DNA of 64,000 bases, taken from NCBI GenBank assembly GCA_029582155.1, contig CM055909.1, positions 42,344,967 to 42,408,966 on the forward strand. Reading direction: 5' to 3'. The DNA comes from Panopea generosa (Eukaryota; Mollusca; Bivalvia; Adapedonta; Hiatellidae). The notes beneath the pieces are model-generated. The model had not been told where the DNA came from. It worked only from the letters and a program-made list of their open reading frames with translations, and ran no database searches. Position 1 is the stretch's first letter, and each line of letters opens with the position of its first letter. The translations under genes and the position numbers were made by a program. Positions 1-12,779 of this stretch are shown one piece after another.

Positions 1-895
1 TACTTACAGAACTGCTATTGTGCTAAGTACAATATTAATTTGTTAAAGCGTTCAAAAAATTTAGTGTTTATGTGTGAAATTCAATTGATATTTACTGAAA
101 CCAACAATTGTAATGTTATGATTGAAGTTAAAGGTTTAAGAATACATGTTATGATGGAGATCTACTATACTTTTTAAATTGTTAAATTTGTATTAATACT
201 GTTACACTTATAAATACAGGATGCTGTTCATTTGTTACAAATAAAAAATTAAATTTGAAAAATTAGACTTTTCATTTCACAGCGTCCCTGTGTATGAGTA
301 ATTTAATCAACTTCGATTGGTTAAACTTACGTTTAAACTGATTTACAGCCTGTGATATCATTATTTTGGTGCCTTTCGCTTGTTTAGACTGCACGAGTTC
401 GTCTATTTCGATCTATGTCATTACAGGGTACCTCTCTCTTGCATTACTTTGTGGAACAGTTTCAGTATTCTGGGTCTCAAATTGGAACATAGCTTCACTT
501 TAGAACGCATCCTCCTCTGAGGAGAATGTGATGTCAAACATCTGGCTATATATATATCGAAAACATCAACTGCGAACTCATCACAAATGAATGCCTAAAA
601 ACTACTGTTTACCTCACTGAACGCTATTGTAAACAAATGGCGTAGTAATACATAGAGGTTGGTGATTATACCGACGATATATGCAGTTTTTAATACCCCC
701 CAACCAATGGAAAAACAGGGAATTTCTAAAGGGTGTTAGAATGTGTTTTATTATACACTTTCTTATTGTAGTATTTACTTTATTTGATAATGATACCCAA
801 CAATAAACGAGGTGCATAACAATAATTCTTGACGATGCGATATATCTTCTGGTGTTATGGTGTCTTTTATAGGAGTAAACTAGCTGGTTGGTTGG
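1..895. other. Intergenic, nothing recognised
   Basis: AT-rich sequence with no recognisable gene, repeat or RNA. The short open frame on the - strand near 614-817 has no family resemblance and no coding character. Confidence 0.5.
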
Positions 896-899
896 CTGA

Positions 900-1660
900 T
901 TGTTTGGAGTTTTCAGTTATATCGCGACAGTGCCAACTTTAGACAGTATTCCCAGCACTGCCATGCCGCAGACACATGGTATGATATCCCAACCCATTTA
1001 CATTATACTGACACCGGGCCGACCAGGCACAGAACTATCATCTAAATGCTCAGCACCAAGCAATGCAGAGCTTATAGTGCCATTTTTCGGTCAAGTCTTT
1101 AGTGGCAACTTCAGACAGTATTCCAAGGAACGCCATGCCGCTGACACATGGTATGATATCCCAACCCATTCACATTATACTGACACCGGGCCGACCAGGC
1201 CTAGAACTATCATCTAAATGCTCAGCGCCAAGCAATGCAGAGCTTCTAGTACCATTTTTCTGTCAAGTCTTTAGTGGCAACCTCAGACAGTATTCCAAGG
1301 AACGCCATGCCGCTGACACATGGTATGATATCCCAACCAATTCACATTATGCTGACACCGGGCCGACCAGGCCTAGAACTATCCTATAAATGCTCAGCGC
1401 CAAGCATTGCAGAGCTTCTAGTACCATTGTTCTGTCAAGTCTTCATAGGCAACTTCAGACAATATTCCTAGGACTGCCATGCCGCTGGCACATGGTATGA
1501 TATCCAAACCCATTCACATTATACTGACACCGGGCCGACCAGGCCTAGAACTATTCTCTAAATGCTCAGCGCCAAGCAATGCAGAGCTTTTTGTATCATT
1601 TTTCAGCCAAGTCTTTAGTATGACCCGACCTTCTGGGGAGAAAACTAAGAACTGGAAATG
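900..1660 (-). repeat. Tandem array of SINE S1 bodies, about 172-bp unit
   Basis: Four consecutive units share the body of SINE family S1: the GACAGTATTCC, GACACATGGTATGATA and ACACCGGGCCGACCAG blocks, then an AATGCTCAGCGCCAAGC block. The same block returns about every 172 bp (near 1104, 1276 and 1448). The tRNA-like head is missing between units; only a stub (TATGACCCGACC) follows the last one near 1619. Open frames on the + strand here come from the repeat and are not genes. The array probably arose by tandem amplification of one inserted SINE body. Confidence 0.85.
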
Positions 1661-1789
1661 AGCGCGTCAACCGCACCTGGTAACACTATAATACCGCTTG
1701 CGCTTACATAACCAGAAACAATCAGACAACAGACACAACATGGTATCATTACTTTAACATGTAATGTTTTAACTTCAACACTACACTTG

Positions 1790-2225
1790 ACAACATCAAC
1801 ATAGATCACATGACATATATGACGTCACTTGGTTACACAAGCATGAATTACATATGACTCTACTTGGCAACATAAACATGGATCACATAACATAACACTG
1901 TATCACATATGGTCATACTTGTTAACATAACACGGTATCACATATGGCCATATTTGATAAAATAACACTGTATCACATATGGCCATACTGGAAAATATAA
2001 CAATGTATGACCATATTTGATCATAACATCATATATTTTGAACATAACACGATATTACATATGGCCATACTTGATAACATAACACTGTATCACATATAGC
2101 CATACTGCATAACATAACACGATATTAAATATGGCCATACTTGATAAGATAACACGGTATCACATACGATAATACTCGATAACATAACTATAAATCACAT
2201 AAAACTGATTGAGAACATAACAATG
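1790..2225. repeat. Minisatellite, about 36-bp unit
   Basis: Roughly ten imperfect copies of a unit containing AACATAACACGGTATCACAT followed by ATGGCCATACTTGAT. The copies are divergent and a few are truncated. No coding potential is seen. Confidence 0.8.
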
Positions 2226-2239
2226 TGTTGTAAGACTAC

Positions 2240-3830
2240 ATACGCGTTACTCAGAACGATTGGAGGCACCCAGATTTTAGAGCTGTGGATGTAGGAAGAC
2301 GTCATATTGCCGTGATCAGCTGCATTATACTCCAATCTACCATCGTGCCAAACCTGAAAAAAACACACACAACAAATATGCTTCATGTTGTACCTCAACC
2401 ACCAAAATACAATTTCTTCTTGCATATATTAAAACAATTATATCAGTCATATTTCTACAACTGCTGCCAATACTAATAAGAAGTTTAGTGCATAAATCTC
2501 AGTACATAGTTATGCCCCTTTTCGTGACGGTAACACGAATTTTACGCTAAGAAATGTTTGCAAAATGGTTCATAAGGGCTGTGATATCTTGCTGTATATG
2601 AGTAGAGCGAAATCTGGTACAGCATATACAGCAATAAGACATCACATTTTAAAAATGTAACTTTTATAGGATTTCAAGAGATGGATGCTTGTATGAGCAT
2701 TTGAGGACTTCTTAAATAGAAATAGGGGTGTCACTGTACCGTCTTTAAAATCGAGCTGGTCAAACTATCAGGTAGTGTGCTTTTTCATGTAAGGAGACAT
2801 TCCTTCTATGAAACAATAAAAAGAAATTCTAGGCCTTATTTATATAGAACATAAAGCAACATTCAACTATGTATTGACACCTGAAAATCCATTACTTTTT
2901 AGTAAAAATAACTCTGTCACTTTTAACATTCGCTGTCCGGTTTTACTCCGGTATAACTACCTTTTTACAGTATCAGTTGGTAAACTTACGGTTGTGTCCC
3001 CTGAACGGACAATAGAACTTTTGACCAATTTGCATTAATTAAGTAAAATAATCGTGAATATTACGAGTAATGAAACAAGCAAAAATATTCTATATAATTT
3101 ACACAATCTTAAGGAATATCATACATATACATATGTTTTACAATGGTTGCTGGAAAAGTAATGCCTGAACAATGTTTGTTTCAGATTCATAACGAATTCG
3201 AGACCCGTTTCACTCTACATCGCAAATATCAGATTTCACACAAAGTAATTCCGAATTTAGAAAAATACAACATGGCTATATTTTAAAGTTCCTATTACGA
3301 TGTTTGTGACCCATTAAGGAGTAATAAACCTTTTAAAAAAATGTCATAATCAGTAGTATATTTGGTATATAATGAAACTAGAAGTAATTTTCAATGTGAA
3401 TATGTAATTTTTTTCAGCGGTATATATAACATATATTTATATGTGACGTCGTAAACATGGCTATGTTCAGCTTTTTTGACGTCCCAATTTATAGCAGCAA
3501 AATAATTTAACTCCTTATTATATATATCATGACATTTTACGTAACTTCGAACGTTTATAAAACGAGGCCAAGGACGTATTCTGGTGACAATGTTAAGACA
3601 ACGAAATGCTTGCAATGGTTTACTTACAATCGTTATAAATCCACTCACGATTATTTGTTGGTCGACTATATTCTAATAAAAGAAAAAAACAGAAACGAAT
3701 TAAGAATATATATTGTCAAATATATCAGGTTTCATGAAAAATAAATTAATTATAATTTTTCCTGTTGTATAAAGAAAGTCCTTAAAATCATGATTATATT
3801 TTTATTATTTTTTATTTTTACGAAGTGGGT
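2240..3830. other. Intergenic, nothing recognised
   Basis: No gene, RNA or repeat family could be recognised. Short open frames near 2285-2476 and 3391-3744 overlap on opposite strands and have no family resemblance. Confidence 0.45.
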
Positions 3831-3835
3831 TTAAC

Positions 3836-4045
3836 GTAATTTCCCAACACATTTCAGGTAAACTACGGCATATCTAGTTTAATGGTGAAGGAAGCCCTTA
3901 GCATGAATGTAGTAGAACCACCGTCCTGCAAATAACTGGCAAACTTTCTCACTTAAAGTTTTTGAACAAGCCGGACTCGAACATTCGACCTAAGCGGGTG
4001 ATAGGTGAGTGATCTTGAGACGGTGCCTTGGATCACTACAGCCAA
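3836..4045 (-). repeat. SINE S3 copy
   Basis: This is a copy of a tRNA-derived SINE whose head lies at the right end, so it reads on the - strand. Landmarks on the + strand are GTGAAGGAAGCCCTTAG, AACTGGCAAACTTTCTCACT, then GCCGGACTCGAACATTCG (a degenerate box B) and AGTGATCTTGAGACGG. Related copies lie at 30238-30490, 45725-45850, 45954-46185 and 47215-47415. Confidence 0.7.
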
Positions 4046-4049
4046 CATT

Positions 4050-4800
4050 TTAAGACCTTGGAATTTTTATAATGAATCCAATGGAAATATAATGAACAAT
4101 TTAGTACGTTATGCTGTGTAATGCGTAAGTCTAATATCTAAATACTTTTAAATTAATGTAATATATTATAATTGATTATGAATAATTATGAAATACTATT
4201 TGTATTTTTGTGATATGTTTCAGTGATATTTGTTGAATAAATCTATATATCTAAACAAAAAGACAGTTATATCGGATTGTTAAGCATTGGCATTTACCAA
4301 TATAAAAACATATTCAAATCATTACAAATTTCGTCTTTCTTTTAAAAAAAAGTACAAGAAGATGTCAGTGACTGTCAATAAAACATACATTATGATTCCA
4401 ATATCAGTCGCCAAAACATTCAATATGGCTCAAATAGCCGTCACTAAAGCATGTCACGTGTTACAAATATAAGGCTCTAGACGTGACAGGTCGCATGATT
4501 TAGTCATCAGTCGAAAAAAAAATAACAAGAGTTAAATATCAAAAACCAAAGAATATCGCATTATTAAGATGTCAGTTACCGAAGCATATCACATGATTCA
4601 AATAAACCAATCAAAACAATAGATGCACATACCAGCTTGGCGATACTCGACATTCCGAAACCAAGGTAGACATTGGTTTGTGCCTCTGGACGACACGAAG
4701 TAACATAATCAGTAAGCAAAGCGGTTTCCAAGTCTCCGGCACTCTTATAGTCATATGAGTAGATTGTCAATACCAGACAAGCCCCTGGAATGGAAGACAA
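4050..4800. other. Intergenic, nothing recognised
   Basis: AT-rich sequence between a SINE and a minisatellite. Short open frames at 4287-4472 and 4576-4800 resemble no known family. Confidence 0.4.
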
Positions 4801-4806
4801 TGCTGC

Positions 4807-5152
4807 ATATCACATGAATTATATCTTTAAAACACATCACGTGAATTATATAGCATTTAAACACATCACATGAATTCTATAGCATTTCAACACATCACAT
4901 GAATTCTATAGCATTCAAACACATCACATCAATACTATAGCATTTAAACATACCATATGAATTATATAGCATTTAAACACATCCCATGAATTCTGAAGCA
5001 TTTAAACACATCACATGAATTCTATAGCATTTAAACATACCACATGAATTATAAGGCATTTAAACACATCGCATGAATCCTATAGCATTTAAACACATCA
5101 CATGGGTTCTTCAATATTTAAACACATCACATGAATTATATAGCATTTAAAC
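4807..5152. repeat. Minisatellite, about 29-bp unit
   Basis: About 12 tandem copies of a unit reading TGAATTCTATAGCATTTAAA then CACATCACA, with scattered substitutions. The array is AT-rich and has no coding potential. Confidence 0.85.
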
Positions 5153-5410
5153 ATTATTCGAAAGTTCTAACATTCTTTCGATTCAATTTATTTAAGGGTA
5201 TTCTTCTGTAATCATGTGACTTTCTCTGTTTCATATTAACCACGTGACTTACCGTCTCATTGTAAGCATGCGACCTTCAGTCCCATTGCTCCAACGACAA
5301 AATACGGACAGCACAAATGTATGTACACCATCAATATAGATTACGATGATTTGCTTCGTATAGCCATATTAGAGAAAACATCTCAGTATAGTTGGCATTC
5401 GAGACATTCA

Positions 5411-5451
<41 letters not shown>

Positions 5452-5700
5452 GTTAGCGTCATTTTTATGCCATCGAGGGCTAACAGACGATAAGTTTACC
5501 TACCACATTTTCCTGGGATTAACCAGTACTCGAAGCACACCCCATCTCCGCAAGTAACTGATAACTTTCCCACTTGAATCAGTGGTGAAAGACGAATGAT
5601 AATGAGACACAATGTCGTATATCATTCATCACGAAGACTGTTGCCGGCGGAGGATTCGGACTCTCATTCAGACATATTGATTTTATCATTAGGTCTCAAT
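5411..5700 (-). repeat. SINE S2 copy with (TCAA)n tail
   Basis: A (GATT)n tract (5411-5448) is followed by the S2 body: TTATGCCATCGAGGGCTAAC, ACCAGTACTCGAAGCACACC and CAAGTAACTGATAACTTTCC. A degraded tRNA-like head follows near 5640-5690. In element orientation the GATT tract is the 3' simple-repeat tail. Other copies lie at 19681-19985, 30945-31145, 42977-43262, 43402-43690, 51435-51712 and 57445-57690. Confidence 0.75.
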
Positions 5701-5807
5701 TACCAATAACCTCCCCTTGGTGACTATTGCGCCCAATAAATAAAAGCTCTGTAAATCGGCAGTGCATTATTTTGTTGAAAATTCTTACAATGGTCATTCT
5801 TCTTTGT

Positions 5808-6065
5808 GTTGTATGGTGTTTAGCGTCACTTTCAACAAATTTTCAGTCATATCGCGACGGTGTCTACTTGAGACAGTATTCTGAAGCGCTGTCACACTGG
5901 AGTATCATCCCGCAGACACAGGGTATGATACACCACCATGTCACATTTTACTGACACCGGGCCGACCAGACCTAGAACTCTCCTCTAAATGCTGAGCGTC
6001 AAGCGAGGAAGCTTCTAGTACCATTTATAAAGTCTTTGGTATGACCCGGCCGGGGATCGAACTCT
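5808..6065 (-). repeat. SINE S1 copy, head truncated
   Basis: The S1 body runs from TGGTGTTTAGCGTC through ACACCGGGCCGACCAG to TATGACCCGGCCGGGG. The tRNA-like head breaks off just after the box B complement (GGGATCGAAC), so box A is lost. Confidence 0.8.
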
Positions 6066-6381
6066 TCTTTGTGATATGAGAACATTAGAACATAAGTGTT
6101 GTCAAGTTTGGATGACGTTGGATATGGTTGGATGAAAATATAAGTTTTTAAAGATGTGTAGTGATACACTGCAACAAACGGGGCAGAATTTGTCAAACAT
6201 GAAGGGTTGTCATCAACACATGTGTTTCCTGCCTATTTTGACTAACGGGGTACTTGATAGGGACACAAGACAATTTTAGAACCATTGGCAATGTATTTGG
6301 TGTTCCAGAAGTACAAAAATTCATTACTTCAAAGCCGAAATCATGATATTATTAGAACAATTGCTCTCTTACATGTAATAG

Positions 6382-6382
<1 letters not shown>

Positions 6383-6421
<39 letters not shown>
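6383..6421. repeat. (TG)n microsatellite
   Basis: An uninterrupted TG dinucleotide run of about 38 bp. Confidence 0.95.
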
Positions 6422-6423
<2 letters not shown>

Positions 6424-6424
6424 A

Positions 6425-7655
6425 TTTTTGTACAATAATGCCTTAGGGCCATACTTAAGACTCCATCTTGAGGTATGGAATTATCTCTTAGGCTAAAGGA
6501 CGAGGTAAAACACCGGTCATCCCGTTTATTCCCGGTCTCACCAACGCGTAAAGCGAATACAATCTACATTTATTGCTAATTGTCCACACGCTTTAAACAT
6601 ACAGACGTATATTCTAGTGTATATTAGTGTCAGATGACCAAGCAATTGACTTGTTGTCTTAAGATATTCCGTCCATAACGAAATCTGGAAAAAAAACGGG
6701 TAAATTCGGGTAAGTTCGTAACATGGGAAACACCCTATTTATTAAGTCTGGAACTCTTGCTTTTCTGAGGAAAAGGCAAGCGTCGAAAATGAATTAGGTT
6801 TTAAATTTTTCTACACGAGTTAAACTATCATCATTCGTGCTTTTTGTGAAATTTCACAAATAAATCGTCTTAAAACACAATGTTTCACAGTTGCATGAAT
6901 TATGTGATCACTGGTATGCCGGAGGTCATATTTTAAAGAAAAAAGATTGTGGGATAATGAGGATTGCCCGTTTTTGATAACGTTACTATAACATACTGGA
7001 CAAGGATTTCCGCGTATATCTACAGGCTACGGAATTTGCATCCTACACCACCTACACGCGCTCATTCTATCGTGCTGTGATGTTGGAACAATTTATGGCG
7101 TGACGTATTAAAACATGGCTTAATATATTTAATTCGACGTCTTAAAAGCTATTTTGGTAAAATTTAATAATAATCCAAATCAAATTTATATTCAATGTGT
7201 TTGGTATGTAAGAAAAACAATATTACATGGCTTTTTCGGTCCAGATAGAATACACCGTCCCTCGAGATAACTGTTTTCGCGGGAATAAGGCAGAGCCCCG
7301 TTCCTTCCAAAAAAACGGTTTTCCCTTTGGACGGACATTTTTCATCCGAACCTCCAACCCATGTATAAAACTTATAATCTGAGTTAAAAGAACGTTCATG
7401 TTAGACAGCTCAGTGTGGTCGAAGAATCGTTAACTTTCCAGTCCAGATTCTAGTCCATGTAAATGTTGCTGTATGTCTCTTCCCAGTGACATTTAAATTG
7501 TGTTGGGGAAATGAAAATGTCAGACATACATTGGCGGATGTAAACCCAAAACTAGTTGTTTGTTGTTTTTTTGTCTAGATAATTGATTTAGTAAGAATGA
7601 TAATTTGCCTGTATCTTGAATTTGACTGTGATTATGACTTATTCCCGAGACTTAA
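6425..7655. other. Intergenic, nothing recognised
   Basis: No recognisable gene or repeat. A GC-richer patch lies near 7240-7340 but has no coding frame or known motif that I can identify. Confidence 0.4.
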
Positions 7656-7826
7656 AGAAAATATGAGAGGAATTCGATATTCGCTGACCTAGAGGAGATT
7701 GAAATTACCGTGGCCGAGCAGGTGAGGGTGTATGGACGCGGTTGCCTAGCAACTGGAATAGAAGATCTGCCGAAGCGATGGACATCGGTCATCGACCACA
7801 GGGGACAGTACATTGAGGGATTTTAA
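7656..7826 (+). pseudogene. Mariner-type transposase, C-terminal remnant
   Basis: A frame opens after a stop at 7653-7655 and ends with TAA at 7824-7826, encoding about 56 residues. It contains LEEIEITVAEQV and, near the end, GIEDLPKRWTSVIDHRGQYI. The pattern G-x2-x-L-x-x-R-W-x3-I-x3-G-x-Y close to a stop is typical of the C-terminus of mariner/Tc1-type (DDE superfamily) transposases. No catalytic DDE region, start codon or inverted repeats are visible upstream. It is therefore called a 5'-truncated relic, probably non-functional. It could also be the last exon of an unrelated gene, but nothing else supports that. Confidence 0.5.
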
Positions 7827-7829
7827 TAC

Positions 7830-10250
7830 GGTTTTTACATTTATTTTCATAATAAACGATTTACGTGGTAAGTTACATTATATATTGAATGACCCTCGTA
7901 TATTCTTTATTCACATTTTAGATGGTAAAATATTGATGTATTGATATAATTGCATTGTCAGCTGATGTACTTAGAAAGTATAATACTGTTTTTACTGTCT
8001 ATTAGTACTTGGTATAAGAAAAACTTATTGAAACATGTAACCATTCAAAATTGATTAAATTGCTAAAAAAAGCCAAAATGGGGCAGGGGTACAATATTCT
8101 AAATTTTCCAAGTTTAAGATGGTGAAAATTTGATGTATTAGTATTTTTACATTGTCAGCTGATGTATTAAGAAAGATGATATATTTTTGCTATGGCACGT
8201 TTTATAATTTGATGTCAGGACAACGTATTGTAATATGTTAAAACTCTAAAATTTGCAAAAGTAAAAAAGAGGTAGTGGATCGTGTATTATATAATATTCT
8301 TTTTTTTGTAATGAAATACTCTAGCCATATTCATAATCGCCAATGTTGTATCTACTTACTAGTTGATAACAATAGAAGTTATGTAAGAAATGAATAAAAA
8401 AAACAACAAAAATAATATGACTAAATAAAAAGAAGAGATGTGCCAGCTAGTTTTTTCCATAAATTCGAATTTAAATTAAAAATGAAACACTTAAAAACAT
8501 ACGACGTTTGCCTGCTATTTTGGAAGAATTTGTATTTTACGTTAGTATTATATGGCGTTCTGTTGTGTTTCTGGCAAACAAACGTATAATTCATATATAT
8601 GTACTACAACTGAAAAACAATAGATATATTAAATCATAACTAAATAATGCTTACCTGTGTATAAAATTAACAATTTGCCAATTTCCATTGTTGTTTTCAT
8701 TTCCCTGCATACTAAAAGTCAGCCACCATACATACCCATATCAATTAAATATAAAAATGCACAACAGTGAACTATTTCGGTTTTCACTTATTCAAAAGTT
8801 TAAATATATAATTGTTTCCTTCATTTAACAAGCTTTGAAAATCAATATATATCGTGTTTTCTCTCAGTAAAAATATTTCAACCAAATTTAGTTCATACAA
8901 TAATGACAGTGAATTCCATGATCGGAAAAAACTGTTTGGTGGTCTGCGCCAATAGCGAGAAAACCTTATCAACGTCTGCTGATAAACGTCAATGATTCCA
9001 AATATTACCAGTCACACAAACAGATATTAATAATTCTAATCGACCATTTTACAGACAAGTATCCTCTTAATATCATTATTATTGTCACGTGTTATATTTG
9101 TTAATGCGTTCCGATGTATAACTATTAGTTGAAACTAACTAGTCCGAGCCATAGGTAACGACAAATTGACAAACATTCGGGTGGTTCCTGTGTCTCTTCT
9201 AAACAAACTACTAGTATACGGACATGCTTATATAAATAAATGTGTTAAAAACTATCAATAATCACTTAATTTAGTATTAACCAGTCAATAAGCATGTATA
9301 TACTATAAGTATGTTTTCAGCATAGACTATGTTTTATCGGAGGGAATAATTTCAAAACTATAGACGTGTCATTCAGCATATGTGAACAATGCTTTATCAG
9401 AAGAATATCATATATAAACCAAAGGTCTTTCGTTCAGCATAAGTAAACAATGTTTTTTTAAGTAGAGAAATGTATGTCAGCCGTCTGGCTATCTCTGTCT
9501 ATTTGGTTTGTCTAACAAATAATGAACTGTTTGATGTAAACAAAATAGAAACGTTTAACAGGAACGATCAAATGTTGTTCATTAACTGAACAATTAAACA
9601 TCTGAAAAGGATGAAGTGCCCGAAGAATCATTGGATGATGACACAGATAATAAGACTTGAAAACAGCTTAAAGGACTCAAGAAGTGATTCACTTCATACA
9701 AGCAGTTGTCTCCTTGATTTCAGAGTCTAACACCATAGTGTTAATTTCAATTGACTTTGCAGTATTCATTTGACATAATAGAACGGTATAATACTTTGCA
9801 TGGCTGAACATTTTTTTGTTTGCTTATAGAGAAGACTTCATTTTCTGTCGCAACTGAACAATAATTTATCATGTTTCAAATAAAATAAACCAAAATATTA
9901 TATCAAATGTCATTATCACCCGAATTATCTTTTTTGTCACATTTCAGTTTTGAAATGTTGTAAAAGCAATCATTTTGTGAGAGCTAGAAGGTGCTATTTG
10001 ACACATGGTACCTTATAACTCTTTACTCCATATGCATTTTAACTAACATAACATAACATAACATATATTTTATTATAGTCTCACCTCTATCACATTACAA
10101 TCATAAATGTATAAAACATTGACAAATATAAATAGTGAAGTTAAGAGTGGCTCTTTACAGAGCTATGAGAGACTAATTGTTACTTTTCTACAAGTATACA
10201 TTAACTGCACTCTTCCGAACTTAAAAGCCACACATAGTCAATTTCCATAA
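7830..10250. other. Intergenic, nothing recognised
   Basis: AT-rich sequence with short homopolymer runs and a small (TAACA)n tract near 10040-10065. There are no recognisable genes. Confidence 0.4.
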
Positions 10251-10254
10251 AAAG

Positions 10255-10382
10255 ATACATTTTACCTATTTATTCTGATAGAGCAGAAAACAGTGCAGAA
10301 TCAGAACTGGTTCTACACTGTTTTCAGAAGCCTTCTACATTAGAGGTGTTCAAAGGTGTCCATATGAAGTAAAGGGTTAACT
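10255..10382. repeat. Half of a TIR element ending AGTAAAGGGTTAA
   Basis: The right terminus matches that of the element at 42585-42812, with CATATGAAGTAAAGGGTTAA here. It also carries an internal hairpin (CAGAACTGGTTCTACACTG area). The left terminus was not found, so this copy is probably truncated. Confidence 0.5.
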
Positions 10383-10384
10383 GT

Positions 10385-11970
10385 TAATTATGAAAATATA
10401 ACTATGCGAAAAGGTACGATAAAGTATATTGCTCGTTTGAGTACTGAACTTGCCTTACATTTGTTTAATGCAAAAAGGTAAAAGGTGTTAAAATGATGAA
10501 AATTATCATAATTTGATAAAGTACTAATTTTACACTTGTATGACATATAGAACAAATCATTATAATATCAACTGATGTTAAAATGATTACGAAATAATGA
10601 ATTATTGATTAACGAGGCATGTCCAAACCGTTATTTTAAATTAAACGTGATTATTTCAAAAGTATGAAAGTGTCACTTGTTACCTTTTTGCACAAATGGG
10701 GCGATACGTTCCTGGTGTCGAATTAATTAACTGGTTACGTGACCATTAGGCTGGCAGAACTACTCCACCATAGTTCCTGATACAATACTAGCAACTCCAT
10801 CATAGTTCCTGATACAATCCTAGCAACTTCATTTTGTATTTCATCTAACTTGTTTTTATCATTCTTGATGCAGTTATCAATGAGACTATTTTCATATTCT
10901 AAAAGAGGTATTAGGAAAATCTTGTAAATGGTTTCAAGAGACGCTCTATCGAGTTTTTCATGATGTTAATCTGTTTAATCGACAGATAAAATCCGAGGCG
11001 AACGAATTCCTTAAATTGTTTTAGACGGAGATTATACTCTCACTGTCATTTAGAATTTTTGAGTTGACAAACCTACCGTATTCTCAATAGCAACGATATT
11101 GAAGTATTATCGATGTATCAAACATTCAAACCTGGAGATAAAGTTACTTCGGTTTCATTTGACATTTCCTGCCTTAATTGAATGTTCTCGCCAGATCAAT
11201 TATCATATTATCAATATTAACAAAGAGTACAAACGTGTAATCAGTCAGTGTCCACTTATGGAAGCCAGTTGCCATTTTAATGTCCCTGGAGTGTCTAGAG
11301 AAAGTTTTTTTTACATTGCATGGTATTTTCAGTGTTATTTTATGCATTATGATGAGTCTGCACATATCAAAATAACTCAAAATTCACATTGTAATTAATT
11401 TGATGTGTTCACGGTGTACATTTACCATGTCTCATAGCTATATTTGATATAATTTAATGCTTATTTCTATCTATTGACGGACTGCCCAGTCATTCAAATA
11501 ATTAAATAAAATACTTTTCTTTCGTTTTCTTTTCAAAACGCTACAAACGCAGATGTCCCTGAGTTTCTGACCAGATACGTTACCGACATGTCAATGGACC
11601 TGACACCACAGTTATGTTCATATTTAACAAATGCTAATTACTTTGAATGGCAAGTTCTCGTGTGTCCTTAGAGTAATGCAGTCATACAACGGAAGCTAGG
11701 AGAGTTACGTTCAAATAGAAACAGATACGTTACCATATTTGTAAAAATAAAACTAAGTTTTATATATATTCCAGTTTTAACTATGTAACCATGCCGAATG
11801 CTCTTTTAGTCGTGGGAAAATCACATTTGACGTGATCATTTATAAACCCATGTTATTTTTTATGATAATACGTATTGTGCAACAGAAACGTTACTCATAG
11901 ATACGTTATTAAGCTATTAATTGGAATTTATGCACCAAGCTGCCGTACGAATTCGCTATATCTGAAGCAA
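10385..11970. other. Intergenic, nothing recognised
   Basis: There is a short direct duplication of CATAGTTCCTGATACAAT near 10770-10815. Otherwise nothing is recognisable. The 99-residue frame at 11099-11398 overlaps an opposite-strand frame and has no family resemblance. Confidence 0.4.
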
Positions 11971-11975
11971 ACAAA

Positions 11976-12157
11976 TACAGTAAAACCTGTGACAGCAGCC
12001 ACCTCTTTTAAGCAGCCACTTGCCTTAAGCAGCCACAATTGCTACTTCCCATTTTAATGATTTAAAGAAAATAACCTTGTATTAAGCAACAACCTGTCTT
12101 AAAAGGCCACTTTTGCCCCTTCCCTTGACTTGCTGCTTCAGGCAGGTTGGACTGTAT
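11976..12157. repeat. TIR element T1 (MITE-like)
   Basis: Termini are TACAGTAAAACCTGT at the left and CAGGTTGGACTGTA at the right, an imperfect inverted repeat. The interior contains AAGCAGCCACTTGCCTTAAG. A second copy at 44204-44386 has the same length and interior. Both end in TA, which fits Tc1/mariner-type target preference. No coding capacity. Confidence 0.75.
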
Positions 12158-12279
12158 TGAAAATAATGGTAATGATAACTTGTGAAAGTATAGTAATGGT
12201 TACAAGTAGGGGCTAGTAAAGTTTACTCGATCGAATATCGTACCGCTACAAATGGATAAAGTCTTAATGGTTTGCTGTT

Positions 12280-12592
12280 GTTGTTATATGGTGTTTAGCG
12301 TCGTTTTCAACAAATTTTCAGTCATATCGCGACGGTGACTGCTTGAGACAGTATTCTGAGCGCTGTCACACTGGAGTATCATGCCGCAGACACATGATAT
12401 GATACCCCACCCAGTCATATTATACTGAAACCGGGCCGACCAGACCTAAAACTCTCCTCTAAATGCTGAGCGTCAAGCGAGGAAGCTTCTAGTACCATTT
12501 TTAAAGTCTTTGGTATGACCCAGCCGGGGGTCGAACCCACGACCTTCCGCATGCGAGGCGGACGCTCTACCACTAGGCCACGCCGCGGTCTT
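12280..12592 (-). repeat. SINE S1, full-length
   Basis: This is a complete S1 copy. On the - strand, starting from 12592, it has a tRNA-like head with a box A-like GGCCTAGTGGTAGAG and box B-like GGTTCGACCCC. The body follows, then a 3' tail with CAA-type repeats (GTTGTTGTTA on the + strand near 12277). Intact A and B boxes suggest it was once RNA polymerase III-competent. It resembles a tRNA only over the first 75 bases or so. Confidence 0.9.
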
Positions 12593-12670
12593 TAATAGTT
12601 TGCCAATACCGAATCATTATTTGTTGATTATTACACAAACACGCTGTTGTTACTTTATGTAAGTCAAAAG

Positions 12671-12765
12671 GTTGCTGTGCGGTGTTTAGCGTCGCTTTCA
12701 ACACGTTTCCATTCATATCGCGACGGTGTCTACATGAGACGGTATTCTGAGCGCTGTCTAATACA
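12671..12765 (-). repeat. SINE S1 fragment (3' part)
   Basis: Only the distal S1 segment is present (TGTTTAGCGTCGCTTTCAAC to ATTCTGAGCGCTGTC), about 80 bp beyond the full copy and in the same orientation. Confidence 0.75.
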
Positions 12766-12779
12766 GGCAACATATAAAT

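Noticed and set aside
900..1661. Four overlapping + strand open frames of 60-105 residues
   Set aside because: They are the same repeat read in different frames; the underlying sequence is a SINE-body array.
12500..12592. tRNA gene on the - strand
   Set aside because: Boxes A and B are present but continue into the S1 SINE body. The same head recurs in several copies, so it is a SINE promoter.
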